Shown here: positions 12,889 through 24,300 of the stretch, in pieces
Layout of the letters: every line of letters begins with the position of its first letter
Numbering within the stretch: position 1 is the stretch's first letter
Assembly (NCBI GenBank): GCA_009602735.1
Contig: WELA01013072.1
Location: 53,209 to 117,208, forward strand
Origin: Mesotaenium endlicherianum
Taxonomy: Eukaryota; Streptophyta; Zygnematophyceae; Zygnematales; Mesotaeniaceae
DNA length: 64,000 nucleotides
Direction of reading: 5' to 3'
Position numbers and translations under genes: made by a program
The notes under the pieces: model-generated
Told to the model about the DNA's origin: nothing
Database searches by the model: none
What the model saw: the letters and a program-made list of their open reading frames with translations, nothing else

Positions 12889-14334
12889 TTAAAGAGTTTT
12901 TGTAGGACTGCTTATCGCCAAATCTGGTTGAAGAGCATGAAGAGCAATCTTTCGATGCCCTTTTCATACAATGCATGTCTTTTGACCGTAGTGAAGCAAT
13001 GCACTTTTTTGTGTTCACCAACCGTTACCCAAAATGGCATTTATACCCTTGCTCACTTTTGTGACGTAGAATTGAATGTGTCCAAAGGTATACTGCACCT
13101 TAAGCGGTAATTGAATCGTTCCAATAATGCAAGCCAAAGAGCCATCGCCGAGACGGAGTCGTTCGTCCTTGAGTATTGGAAGCAACTTCATCCCTTGTGC
13201 AAGACGTGCACTAATGGAGCTCTCTGATGGGCTTGAATCAATAATAGTGAAGCATGACAGTCCTGAAAATTTTGTCTCAAATGTCATACTTAACCTCAAA
13301 GAAGCATTATGCATCACAAGGCAATGTCCTCGCCGTGAGAGAATCATGGGAAATTTAAAAGTACATTCTTTATTGCCAAACGCACTTGAAATCGATTGAT
13401 CGGGTCAAAGTACAAGCGTGTTCTTCTGAATGCGGCAATCGTAATAGGTGCCAGATACTTATGCATTTTCTGTAATGGAGACAAGTGATTGTAATACCGT
13501 TCAAAGTTAGGATCATGCGGCTGGAAGTGTAAGAATATGTTAAATTGGATACACTCCATGTCTAGAAAATCAACAAAGCTCAACACTTCCACACAAATAT
13601 ATTCTTTACGAACTCTATTCAAATCCGGTATGCCAGAGAGAGTAGGAGTCTTTGATGCATGCGCACAAGCACCTAGAATCTCCTGCTCACTAAGTCGTGT
13701 TGTCAATAGCTAAACATCAATTTAATTGAGGGCACTGGATATAATCTACTCGCGCATCAATACGATGACCGCAGTAACGGTCACAAGAGCGATCGCAATA
13801 CAAATCTATCTCAAATATTTGCTCAGAGTGGCTAATCCAGTGAGTAACCCAAACGTGATTGACATAGCCATGCGAAGAGGCGGAATTACGAACAAGCATA
13901 GCAAGGCGATTAAAGCCCAACGAATAATGTAAATTATACACATCCTCATAATCCTCCACCAAAGGTTGGTTTACCAATTCCGACCAATGCCCATAATCAT
14001 ACCAAATATGATAATATACTCCATTGTCTGAATAAGGTAAAGAATCAATCACATCTGGTTGCTCACGCATGACGCGTGGTGGCGGCGTATTGGCAAGTGG
14101 CATGTGTGTGGCTATACGGGGGCGGGAAGGAACAGGTGGGTCATTGGAAAGGCCAGGAGAAGATCGCGTCAGAGATGCGGGCATCTTTGAAGACAAAATC
14201 TCATATGCCCGCAGTTCAACGGGCGACAAGGAGCCACCAGGAGCCATAAGCGCGTAATGCGATGGCGAAGCGGCACCGGGCTACGGAGATCGTGCTGAAG
14301 AGCGAGTCCGGTGAGGTGAATCGTCATCTAATCG

Positions 14335-14570
14335 ACATCATGTCTTTGATGTTTTATGACAGACGTGATCGTCTGTCGTGCACACATGCTTTCATGTGAC
14401 CAAGTAGTTGAAATAAGCAGTTCGCCGATCGGTATGGTGTGAGTGCCTCAAACAAAGGATCGCGGAAATCCGCATGAATGCAAAGTAGCTTTGCATAATC
14501 GATTTGTTTGAGTTGTACGACTTTGTTAGGATCAAGAACTCCTTGTTAATCCAAAAACAGTGACTGTGTG
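14335..14570 (+). repeat. Direct repeat, right copy (possible decayed LTR)
   Basis: Partner of the repeat at 7285-7535, in the same orientation. It lies just to the right of the gag-like end of Ty3 F, as the 5' LTR of a minus-strand element would. No convincing primer site is visible beside it, so the LTR reading is tentative. Confidence 0.4.
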
Positions 14571-14583
14571 TAATTAATCAATA

Positions 14584-15301
14584 TGTTGGATATATATAGT
14601 TTTCATTTAGAAATAATATTTCAACAAGTTTTGCCTGCTGAATATCAATGAATATTTAGATTGCTGGATTTAAGTTTGCTATATACTTGCTACTTAATTG
14701 TATGACTCAGCCGAGAGTAGCAAGCTGAAGTCCATTAGGTCAAACTGTTGACTAGTGTCAGCTTGCTGACCCACTCGTTGCCGTACTCGGTGGCAGCAAA
14801 CTGCCTAGCTATGCATGTAAGTATAGTGTGCTAGATGAGTGCCAGACGACACCCTTAAGGTGGATGGCGATTCGAGATGATGGGAGATGGCTGTGGATTT
14901 GGTTAGCCGAGGTCCTACCAACGTGGTTAAGTCCCGGGTAGTCGATGCCATCGCACTTGCCGTTGAACAGTAAAGTCATTCCATGTACACATGCTAGTTA
15001 TTCCTCTCGATTTCGGCATTCGGAACCGAGGCCAACTCTCTTGTACAGCTTACTGAGAGAGATCTGAATCCAAGGCGAGAAGCCATTGATATGCTTTGTC
15101 GTCTAGCCTTGCCAATGTATGAGTTACTGATTGCATTATTAATGCTAGTATACTTGCATTTGACTTACAAGTATTGTCCATTGTTAGTGTGTCGTCCTTT
15201 GCTGTTTATTCAATTAACAGAATATTACCATAAAGATTACTTGCTGATATAAAGATCTCAATTAGTTATAAATCGCCTAGTTAGTAAATCAATACATTTC
15301 A
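14584..15301 (+). repeat. 5' LTR of Ty3 copy B
   Basis: About 718 bp that start TGTTGGAT and end ATTTCA immediately before a tRNA-iMet-type primer site. Long stretches match, in reverse complement, the interrupted LTR of element D at 61032-63370. The left boundary is inferred only from a TG dinucleotide and the limit of similarity, so it may be off by some bases. Confidence 0.65.
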
Positions 15302-15374
15302 GTGGTATCCGAGCAGTAATCATAGTCTCCTTTGTATCGTAAGGACAAGGTCTCAACCTAGCAACTCCCGAGAC

Positions 15375-16771
15375 ATGGAGAACCAAGATAATGAGAATGT
15401 CGAAAACAAGGCTGAAAGCCATGTAGCGGGAACCCGTACCTATTCTGAAGCAGTGGCAGATCCTGCAGCTAGAGAGGCTGCAAATGAGGCAGCTGTTATT
15501 GCCGCAGTCGCAGCACAGCAGGTTGAGGAGAAGAGAGCCAGATTAAAAGTTGAACAATTAGTAAAGGCTGCTGAAGATACAGAATGGAGAGAAGGACAGC
15601 CAGCGAACGACCGCATTGTCGAAGAACTTATGGCATCAAGGGCCAATGTTCTGGACCCACCTCCTGCTGTACAACTCAATGTACCCCTAGGTCAATTTGT
15701 GACCGGCTGAATGCGGCAGCAGGAGCGAGAGGGACTACTAGGGACACTCCTCAGCGAGTGGATGCCACTGCTCCTGCTGCATTTGCTAGACTCCCACCTC
15801 AGAGTGTAGATTTGGGAGCATTGTTCGTGCAAATGCAATTGCAGATTGGGAGCATGTATCAGACCCAACAGGAGGACAAAAGAATCATAATGTCCTTGCT
15901 CCGAGACAGACATGAAGTGGGTTCTCAAACCACTGGTGGTGGTGGCAGAGGGCCTAGTACGTTTAAATCAAAACCTCCCCAGGACTTTGGTCCTGAGGGA
16001 AACAAAAAGGATTACCAGATCAAGTTTCTCGCTGATGTTGAGCATTGGCTGGAGAACTACCCAGAGCTGCACAATTACAAGAAGGTCAGGCACATTGGTG
16101 CTCTACGAAAAGGCAGTGCAGCAAACTGGTGGCTCTATTGGAAAGGAGAGCGTAAGGGTCAGCAACTCGGTGACCCTTCTTGGATAGATTTTGTCAAAAA
16201 AACAGCTTGAAAAGTTTGATGTCATCAATCAGCAGGAGAAAGCTGTCTATGCGATGATCTCCTTGACACTAAAGCAGACCACTTCAGTTGCAGAGTTTGC
16301 TCAGAAGTTCCAAGAGAACATGATGAAGCAGCCAGATTTGCCAGACCGGTAGAGGATAGCATACTTCAAGTATGGCTGGAAATTCAAGGTCTCTGGTCAT
16401 TTTGCTGAAAACAAGTATGAGAAACTGGCCAACTCGATCCAGGACGCTGATGCCTGGGATCAGCAGCAGTTCAATTACAAGCGTCAGAGTATTGCTTTGG
16501 TGCCTAAGATTATCAAAAAGCCCCACGGTTCCTACAATGCAATTGAAGGAGGATGATCAGGGTGCTGAGTACGAGTATGAGTATAATGCTATACAGTCTA
16601 GAGGAAGAGGTGGTTACTCTCGAGGTGGCTATGGAAGAGGTGGTTGTAGGACTAAGCCAAGACCACCCTCAGCAAAGTCGATTTGCTTCCATTGCCAGCA
16701 ATTGGGCCACTTCAAAGAGCAGTGTCCAACCAAGCACCTTCCAAAGGTCAAGAGAAAAGACCATCCTTTAA
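15375..16771 (+). CDS. gag: Ty3 gag of copy B (fossil)
   Basis: The start codon at 15375 follows the primer site by about 60 bp and opens an alanine- and glutamate-rich N-terminus, matching the gag start of element D near 60960. The middle carries the gag core (LENYPELHNYKKVRH and SAANWW segments). The end has a CX2CX4HX4C zinc knuckle (CFHCQQLGHFKEQC) near 16685. It is broken at a few places, and the piggyBac element interrupts it just after the knuckle. Confidence 0.8.
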
Positions 16772-16788
16772 CACTAGGTATCCCATCG

Positions 16789-16820
16789 GACCATATATGT
16801 TCCTCGGACCATATATGGTC
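16789..16820 (+). promoter_or_regulatory. Subterminal CArG-like palindromes, left end
   Basis: Two copies of a 14-bp palindrome, spaced 18 bp apart (16789-16802, one half degenerate, and 16807-16820, perfect GACCATATATGGTC). The core CCATATATGG fits the CArG consensus CC(A/T)6GG bound by MADS-box factors. A single perfect copy lies at the other end (20026-20039). They may be transposase sites, a promoter element, or both. Confidence 0.55.
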
Positions 16821-17057
16821 TAGCTAACCCCCATTTTTCAGCGCTGACCTCCAGGGTGCTACAGTTGACCAAATGCTACAATCTATGGCTCACACGAACC
16901 GTACAGACTTGAACCTTAGGCGAAAAATGCACAATGGTCTTCCGATCATTAACGACAAAGTTAGAGTCAAAAGAGTGAGGTTCAAAGTTCAGGTTCACAA
17001 CGAAATTTCAAGTGAAAAGTCTGTCATACCCGAGGTCACTAAAAAGCTCTTAGAGCT

Positions 17058-19382
17058 ATGGCTTCTTCTTCAAATGCGCCAGAATTTGTTGTGGGTGATA
17101 AATTACTCATCCCAGCCACCTTCTGGGGAGATGCATGGGCAAAAAGAACATTTGGACAGTATTACATAGAGTTTTTCTTAGTCGAAATTGTGAGAAATGA
17201 GGTTGTGAGGACTAAAAAGGAGAACTCATGGCTCATAGAAGTGTTGTATGACAAAGAAAAGAAGCAACGGGAGGTATGGCAGGTCAAGCAGTACCTATCT
17301 ACTGTGCCTGAAGAGTCCTGGTTTTATTCCAAGCCGCATGTAGTTCGTTTCGGCTCGGTTTCCTCAGGGGCCTCTTTACTTGCAAATTCTAGAGAGGCTA
17401 GCAGTCTAGGTCTAATTTCTTCCTCCCAAGACCCGAACGATGACTCCCAGCCAAGGTCTAATGATGCTGATGAGGAGGAGGAGGAGGAGGAGGAGGAGGA
17501 GGAGGAGGAGGACGAGGATACTATGAGGAAGAAGGGCAGGCCTGACACCGGAAAGGGTAAGCAGGTGCTGCTTACTGTTCCTATAGATAGAAATGAGAAA
17601 AGGGAGAGGAGGAGGAAGGCCAAACTAAGTCAAAAGAAGAGGAATAGCAGCATGTATAAGAAGGTTGCAGCTGTCAGTGAAGAGGAGCTGCACTCCTCAG
17701 ATGGTGAGCTGGAAGAAGAAGGAGATCCCCTGGAGGAGGAGCACCTTCGGGAAGGTACAGCTGAGGAGGAATACAACTGGAGACCTCCAGTGCATGGAGA
17801 GAAGTATCCATGGAGGCAGCAGCCAGGTGGCTCTTCAACCTCTGGACTGAGAGGTGTCAATTTTAAGACATTTCTGAAGTACACTCCCTTTGCTGTGCTG
17901 TGCCTGTTCATAGGCATAGATTGGTTTGAACTGCTTGTCAATGAGACAAATGCATATGCAAACTTGAACAAGGCCAAAGATTGGAAGCCGGTAACTCTCA
18001 CTGAGATGGTTGTTTGGCATGGTCTTTACCTTGCCATGGCCCTGAACCCTCTGCCTAGAATACCTTATTATTGGAGGTCTGGTACAAGTGGACCTATCAG
18101 GTTTCCTTCCTTTGGAACCTTCATGTCCAGGAACAGGTGGCAGGACATAAAAAGATATTTTCACCTCAAGTCAAACTTGAATAGGGAGTGCTTTCCTAAG
18201 ACCTCTGGGACCTACAAGCTGTGGCAGTGTCTGCCTATCATAGATAGGTTGAGGCACAAGTTCAAAGCCCACTATAATCCTTGGCATGACATAACAATAG
18301 ACGAGAGGTTGATCCCCCTTAGAAATGGAAGTTGCCCTGTGAGAGTGTACATGCCAAAGAAGCCACATAAGTTCGGTATACAGTTGTTTGTGGCCTGTGA
18401 TAGTACAAGTTACTATTGCTATGACTTCACAGTGTTTGATAAAGAGCCTGGCAGGTCACAGGTTGTTACTGTTTTAGATTTGATTGAGGGTCTGCCAGAC
18501 AAACCGACTTACTCTTTTGTCCTGGACAGAGGCTTCACATCGCCGACACTCTTGAAAGTCCTAGCTGAGAGAGGTCATGTAGCAACTGGCACAGTTATGC
18601 CAAATAGAAAAGACATGCCTAAGACCCCAGATGGTAAAGGAAGTGCCTTGGTATTGCCCATCCCAAGAGGTCAGAAAAAACCAACTCAGGGAGACTATAT
18701 GGCTCTTGTGTGTGATTACCCGGGGCAGATTGCTATGGTCTGGCAAGACAAGATGCTAGTGCACTTTCTGTCCACAGCTGCTGGTCTTGAGGTGAATGAA
18801 GTTGAGAGGAGGCAGAGTGATGGGAGTTTGAAGACCATAAGTGCTCCAGACATTGTGGTGCACTACAACAAACACAAAGATGCTGTCGATCAATTCGACA
18901 AACTCTGTCTGAGAGATAACTATTCTGTCGAGAGTGCTGCTGTCAGCTTCAAGTGGTGGCATAAACTATATTGGGGTCTGTTTGATGCTGCCCTGGCCAA
19001 TGCCTACATCCTGTACAACCTGGCCCATCCTGAGAGTGATAGGTATCCCTTCATGTTAGATGTTGACGCGGAGATGACAGACTTTCATGATCCACATGAG
19101 GGAAGGCGCTTTCGCTGGAGTGCGGGGCGGGCTGGAATGGACAGGTTGCTAGGGAGACACTTCTTTGAGCACGTTCCAGGAGGCTCTACACCAGGGAGTG
19201 TAGTGTGCAGGATCAAGCTGTATGACCTAGGCCATGAGAAGAGTAAGGTGAGGCCTAGCTATTGGTGCGCGACGTGTGGAGTAGCGCTTTGCCCCGCGCC
19301 TTGCTTTGAGGAGTACCATACCAACAGGCACATAGCACATGTAGATAGTGGCCCCTACAGGCTGAGTAGCACTAACAAGTAG
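17058..19382 (+). CDS. piggyBac-like transposase, intact
   Basis: A 774-residue DDE_Tnp_1_7 transposase that would cut the element at its TTAA ends and paste it elsewhere. An N-terminal domain of about 90 residues (LIPATFWGDAW) is followed by an acidic, basic and serine-rich linker with a run of glutamates around residues 139-152. The catalytic core has three aspartates at 415 (TIDERLIPL), 490 (LDRGFTSP) and 611 (KDAVDQFD). The C-terminus is a cysteine-rich zinc module (CATCGVALCPAPC, then YHTNRHIAHV). The length exceeds the roughly 600 residues of the insect enzyme because of the N-terminal extension. The chosen ATG is supported by copy 3, which shares it. Confidence 0.93.
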   Translation: MASSSNAPEFVVGDKLLIPATFWGDAWAKRTFGQYYIEFFLVEIVRNEVVRTKKENSWLIEVLYDKEKKQREVWQVKQYLSTVPEESWFYSKPHVVRFGSVSSGASLLANSREASSLGLISSSQDPNDDSQPRSNDADEEEEEEEEEEEEEDEDTMRKKGRPDTGKGKQVLLTVPIDRNEKRERRRKAKLSQKKRNSSMYKKVAAVSEEELHSSDGELEEEGDPLEEEHLREGTAEEEYNWRPPVHGEKYPWRQQPGGSSTSGLRGVNFKTFLKYTPFAVLCLFIGIDWFELLVNETNAYANLNKAKDWKPVTLTEMVVWHGLYLAMALNPLPRIPYYWRSGTSGPIRFPSFGTFMSRNRWQDIKRYFHLKSNLNRECFPKTSGTYKLWQCLPIIDRLRHKFKAHYNPWHDITIDERLIPLRNGSCPVRVYMPKKPHKFGIQLFVACDSTSYYCYDFTVFDKEPGRSQVVTVLDLIEGLPDKPTYSFVLDRGFTSPTLLKVLAERGHVATGTVMPNRKDMPKTPDGKGSALVLPIPRGQKKPTQGDYMALVCDYPGQIAMVWQDKMLVHFLSTAAGLEVNEVERRQSDGSLKTISAPDIVVHYNKHKDAVDQFDKLCLRDNYSVESAAVSFKWWHKLYWGLFDAALANAYILYNLAHPESDRYPFMLDVDAEMTDFHDPHEGRRFRWSAGRAGMDRLLGRHFFEHVPGGSTPGSVVCRIKLYDLGHEKSKVRPSYWCATCGVALCPAPCFEEYHTNRHIAHVDSGPYRLSSTNK

Positions 19383-20025
19383 GACTGTAGAGCAGAGGAC
19401 CTGCAACAAAAACATATATGAAAGAGATTGTGCTCCATAAACAGTTCAGCTTCATGTGTGCAAAGCTGTCAATTCTGCAACATTTTGCAATTAATAATTC
19501 ACTTTTAATCATTTTAATTCATTATTTTGTATATGATTTTTTTTTTGTGAGTAAAATAAGACCTTACTTACAAGCTCCACTTTACAGATTACTATTTGCA
19601 TGTGTAAAGAATAAAGTATGAATTATTAACTGTGATGCTTTGTTGCATGAGGCACTAAAAAGTACGAAAAATACCCGGACCCCATATGGTCCACTAAGTA
19701 CAGAGTGTGCCTGCACAAACCTATTGATTAGAATGAAGTGAAATCTGTTTCATATGGTAGGTAAGACACATGCCTACTTCAGATTAAATCAACAATTACT
19801 GGTTCAAATCCAAACTCATAGTGTGTGAAGTCAAAGTTGGCCCTATTTGCTCGTTTCTTGTTATCGTACACACTTTGTACGGAAAGTACACCTTATATTT
19901 CCAAAAATTGCGGGCCACATGGCCAGTGCAATACCTTGTGATGTAAGCTCTTTAGTGGTCTATCACACATAGTCATAGCTTCAGTCATTACTTCAATATA
20001 GTGTGACTTAGGGGGTGCATTATTG

Positions 20026-20039
20026 GACCATATATGGTC
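20026..20039 (+). promoter_or_regulatory. Subterminal CArG-like palindrome, right end
   Basis: A perfect GACCATATATGGTC 21 bp from the right end of piggyBac copy 2, mirroring the paired copies at the left end. Confidence 0.55.
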
Positions 20040-20445
20040 TTTTCCTTGGGAGACCTAGTGTTAAAAAATAGTCCACAATTTAGTCTACTGACTGTGACAA
20101 TGCTCGAGATAGTAAGTCGTCACTAGGTGCCCTCGTAGCAGGTATTATGGGTCCTGCTGAATTGGATTCGCTATGCATGCCTGACAACCAGATAAAGGGA
20201 GACCATCAGCAATATAGACATCCAAAGAGTGCACACTATGGCTGATCTTGTTCCACCTGATGTCCAACATTTCTTCGGTAAGTCAGAAGAACAATGCGAA
20301 AGTCAAGAAAAGACAGTCCCCTCTATTCTATTGCATTGCATGATTGCAGGTAGGAAGGTAAGGGCATTTGTTGACGGAGAGGCGTCACATACTTTTATCC
20401 ATACGAACTTAGTTAAGCGGCTAAGGCTGCCTACTGTCACCCAAG

Positions 20446-21707
20446 GGAAAATTGACATTAGACACTCTTCTCTTCTCGCAGTTTCTGGACAGAAAACTAA
20501 AACTGCTACTGGTGATAGGTCACTGCATAATAAATTCTGAAGATTTACCTCGCTGTAGGCCATGAGTAGCCGATCATTTAGAGTCCAAGTTTGCTCAATT
20601 TCGAGCACTGGTGAGAGAGATATAATGCTCTAAGTAGAAGGGGGTCAGGCTGCTGGCATTATTAGGGCAGAATATGCCTTCTGACATTGTGCCCTCCCCT
20701 GAACTTTGAATGCTCTGAAACTCAAGATTCTGGTAGAACATCTTACAATGCCCAGTTTGAGACTTAGTTTGCAAAATTTGAAGAATTATAGAAGGACTTA
20801 TGATTTTCAGAAGTTTCTGCACTTGGAGGAGTGCCTACTCTCTCAGCTCTCAACGACACTCCAGATATTTGAATGCTCTCAAATTTGCTGACCTTGTAGA
20901 ATTCTCAGACGCGGTCTGTTTGGCTCTCGAATTTTTAAATTTGGAGCAGTTCTGTGGACGCTATGAATTTTTGAGCTCGTGGCAGATTCTGGGCCAACTT
21001 GTACAATTTTCTTTATCATTAAGGAGTAGGCTAGCCAATAAGGTCACACCACCTACGACCTTGCCCAGTCTACCTTACATGTGTAGCACCTGACTTGGCG
21101 CCTTTGACTTGTCCTCTTCACATGTGTGGCATCTGACTTGAAACTGTTGACTAGTTTGCTCCACATGTGTAAGACCTGACTTGACGCGCCGAGACGTCGC
21201 TTTTTCTACCGGGGGGGTGATGTAGTGACTTGAGTTATCATATATTAGTTTGCATATATTTTAATGTTTTCAAATATATTTGCAGTAGTATTGTGTGGAG
21301 TCAAGTGTGAATAGGTACTCTAGTAACTTGGTTCATGTCCTTTGTACCTTCCAAGGCATTTTCAAAGGTAGAGGAAAGACCTAGAAGAACTCCATGTGGC
21401 AAAAGTCAAATGTGCCATTTTTAGGTCAAAAGGACATGTGTACATTATTCTAGAAAGAGGTGGCAAGTTTTGGGATGTGTTGGGTGCAAACACATCAACA
21501 TACACTTTCCTAGAAATTACTAGCAAGTATATAAACAAGAGCTAGACATTCAAAAATCACTCTTGTACTTGCCAAAATCCAAAAACATATTAACTTTCAA
21601 GAAGCCATCTCTCTTTCAAGAAGCTACCACTTGTGTTCAAAGATCCTTGTCTTGAATAGATAAGGTATTATATTTCACTAAGTACTTCATCTATCTGTTT
21701 CACTACA
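20446..21707 (+). mobile_element. 3' end of an A-type Ty3 chromovirus
   Basis: This stretch matches, in the opposite orientation, the 3' untranslated region and LTR of copy C (35024-36320). It begins near the point where the pol stop would lie. It includes a G-rich polypurine tract (21211-21220) directly before an LTR at 21221-21707. Nothing upstream of the 3' UTR is present; the protease fragment of copy B adjoins directly, so two families have been fused here. It is truncated and older than copies A and C. Confidence 0.82.
21221..21707 (+). repeat. A-type Ty3 3' LTR
   Basis: A 487-bp LTR starting TGTAGTGA and ending TTTCACTACA. It is a diverged relative of the 503-bp LTRs of copies A and C and follows a GGGGGGG polypurine tract. 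Confidence 0.88.
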
Positions 21708-24300
21708 ATATTCCTCCAATAGTACTCCCGCTTCAACACGCTTGCCGTCCTCTCGCTTCCAAAATGTTCAGCATATGAGAAGTGATGATGCTCCGCAAGT
21801 AGTAAGTTTCGTAGCTTCTTGACGTTAGGTACCACCACTCTCTTGGAGTCACCATCATACCATATGCCGTCCTTCTTTTGGATACTCGAGTTGGACTCAG
21901 CCGCTCCACCATCTGCAAACTTTGAATCCTCGTCATAAACTCTGTGAAGCTTCTCCTTGAAGTCCATACTGTCTTTGATGACTGAGACAACTGCAAGGTC
22001 ACACATGCTCGATTAAGCGTTTGCAGGGTTGATCTTCCCGGGTAAGTACTCAATCTTGTGGTCAACCTGTTGCAAAAACTTCATCCACCTTGCTTGTCTT
22101 GGTGTGAACATTGGCTGCGTCATAAACTTCTCCAAGCTCTTGTGGTCGGTCTTGATGAACACCTTCCGACCGTCTACATAACATTGCCAAGTCCTCAAAG
22201 CCTATATAATAGCCAACATTTCCCGCTCGTGTGCTGCATAAATTCGCTCAGCAGGACTCAAGTTCTTGCTCTCGTATGCCACAGGTTGCATTCCTTTGCC
22301 CTGGTGTTAGAGAAGAATGGCCGTCACTGTGAAGTTTGATGCGTCCATGATAATCATGTAAGGAGACTCTGGACTTGCATGTGCCAATGCAGGTGCCTGT
22401 GTCAACAGCTCCTCAAACTTCTCAAAAGCTTGCCGCTCCTTGTCACTCCATAGCCATTTCTTCTACTTTCTTTACATGCCCGTGAGCGGTGCACACACCT
22501 TGGCAAATCCTACAATGAAACGTCGATATAACTCGCCATGCCGAGGAAACTCGTGAGTTGATGAATATGAGCGAGTACCGGCCAATCTCTGACTTCTTGC
22601 ACCTTCTTCTGCTCCATCTTGACTCCTACAGCTCCCACTATGTGTTCCAAAAACTCGACTTCCTTGAGGCAGAAGTCGCACTTGCTCATCTTCCCATACA
22701 AATCTGATCTCTCAAGACCTCCAACACTTTCCTCACATGCTCCACATGCTCCTCCAAGGTCTTCAAATAGATGTCGTCCAAAAATACCAGCACAAACTGG
22801 TCCAAGTAGGGTCTGAAGATACTATTTCATGAGTGCCATGAACGTAGCAGGTGCATTAGTCAACCCAAAAGGCATGACAGCGCACTCAAATAAGCCATAG
22901 AAAGTCCTAAAAGCAGTCTTTTGAACATCTCCTTTCGCTATCCGTTCCTGGTGATAGCCACTCTTCAAGTCGATCTTCGAGAAATACTTCGCTCTGATAA
23001 GCCTGTTATTCAACTCGTCCACTCGTGGAAGTGGGTACCTGTTCATGATAGTGATCTTGTTGAGTGCTCGGTAGTCGACACACATCCTCATAGTCCTATC
23101 CTTCTTCTTCACAAATAAGACTGGCTTTGCAAATGGAGACTCGCTGGGTTGGATGAATCCCTTCTCCAACAACTCTGTCAGCTGCTTCTTCAACTCATCC
23201 AACTCCAAAAACGATTGTCAATAGGCGGGTCTTACTGGTGGCTTGCTCTCTAAATCCAACTCAATCTTGTACTCCACAGCTCTCTGTGGAGGTAATCTTG
23301 CAGGTAGCTCCTCACGAAAGACGCACTTAAACTCCTCCAACAGCGTCTTAATTTGGGCAGGCATCTTTGCAGGCTTCTTCTTCTCTTGAGCAGTTGGGCT
23401 CTGCTCCTTCTGAGCAAGGGTATCAGACACCACTACTTGCTCCTCTAGCGATGTGCGCTCTTCCAGGCTGTTAGGATTCACGCTTGCTTTATCTGATGAT
23501 TGGGCCAGGGCCACCGAAACAAGGTACATCTCCTTCACTTGATTTGCCCTGCATAGCTTCTTAATTTGTAAGCTCGACAGAAGACAGTTACTTGTGGTCC
23601 TATCTACCTCCACTTGTTTTGCTGTCTTTATCTGACCATCACGCCCTTGGACTTTCACTTGTCCCATGCTCCAGTGCACTTGAAAATTGGCTATCTCCGT
23701 TCTAATATCACGTCGTGGTGACCTAGCTCTGCCTGCTCCATAACTTCCTTACTCCAGTGCCCCGCTACTTCCACGTAAATAGCTTCCGTAGGTGCACCAC
23801 ATTTGAGCCTCTGCCCATTCGCCAAAATTGCCTCCTTATATCCCACCGTCCTGGCATAGTCATGGTACAGCAGAAGCCCTGTGCTGACCTCTATGTACTT
23901 ATCAAAACTTGAGGACGTCTCCCCTTCGTGCTGCAGTAGGTCCCTCCGTGACTCACTTTAGCTTCTCTTGGTGTACTTGATGACATTTTGAAAAAGGTCA
24001 AAGCCCTTGCCCATCATCGTGCAGCGGTAGGTTTTGATTCTCCTGAATTCCTTCTGAGCCTGGTGCTTCCGCCTCTCCTCAGCCAACCTTTGTTCCTCCG
24101 CGTTATTGGCTTTCTCTGCAGCTTATCTGTCTTGCTCCTCCTGTCTCAGCGTGGCGTGTTCTTCCTCCTCCTTCCTCTTCCGAGGCTGCCGCTGTAGTCG
24201 AAGTTGCTTTGATTCTCAAGAAAAGATGGAGGATGATTTGACGCTGCCATGGAACTCTTTGTACTCCGCCTGTGTCTCGTCCGCCCTTCATTTCCTCTTG
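21708..24300 (-). mobile_element. Decayed Ty3 element J
   Basis: Minus-strand remains of a third Ty3 type. In element order there are a protease/linker region (23218-23679), reverse transcriptase (22822-23208, with the YRALNKITI and [10 protein letters not shown] blocks), later RT and RNase H (22013-22700), and the zinc-binding start of integrase (21668-22006). The upstream part to about 24300 is low-complexity and may be gag. It is broken at many places, and the integrase core is absent where the A-type LTR adjoins. Confidence 0.75.

Larger units (their letters stand above)
7930..14260 (-). mobile_element. Decayed Ty3 element F, split by piggyBac-1
   Basis: On the minus strand, 12893-14260 reads as gag-like and aspartic protease sequence. 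The protease region (13015-13347) has the DS, LGDG and ILGNGW landmarks of the family. From 8600 to 9266 there is reverse transcriptase (FVQKKDGTLKICI segment), and from 8100 to 8600 there are remnants of the integrase end. Parts of RT and integrase are missing. The element is badly broken at many places and looks old. A piggyBac-like transposon sits in it between TTAA copies at 9563 and 12889. Confidence 0.75.
16772..20060 (+). mobile_element. piggyBac-like transposon copy 2 (best preserved)
   Basis: A 3,289-bp element between TTAA duplications at 16768-16771 and 20061-20064. Terminal inverted repeats read CACTAGGTATCCCA on the left and CACTAGGTCTCCCA on the right. Subterminal palindromes GACCATATATGGTC lie at both ends. 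It contains an intact 774-codon transposase reading frame, so of the three piggyBac copies here it is the only one that could still make protein. It interrupts gag of Ty3 copy B. Copy 3 at 49633-51436 is an internally deleted close relative. Confidence 0.94.
14584..20445 (+). mobile_element. Ty3 copy B, 5' part, split by piggyBac-2
   Basis: This plus-strand element shows an LTR, a primer site (TGGTATCCGAGC at 15303-15314), a gag region, then the piggyBac-2 insertion, and finally a protease fragment (20229-20445) with the FVDGEASHTF motif. It is the same family as element D on the right side of the window. Beyond about 20445 the sequence changes to the 3' end of an A-type chromovirus, so the rest of pol is gone. 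It is broken at several places and is of intermediate age. Confidence 0.8.
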
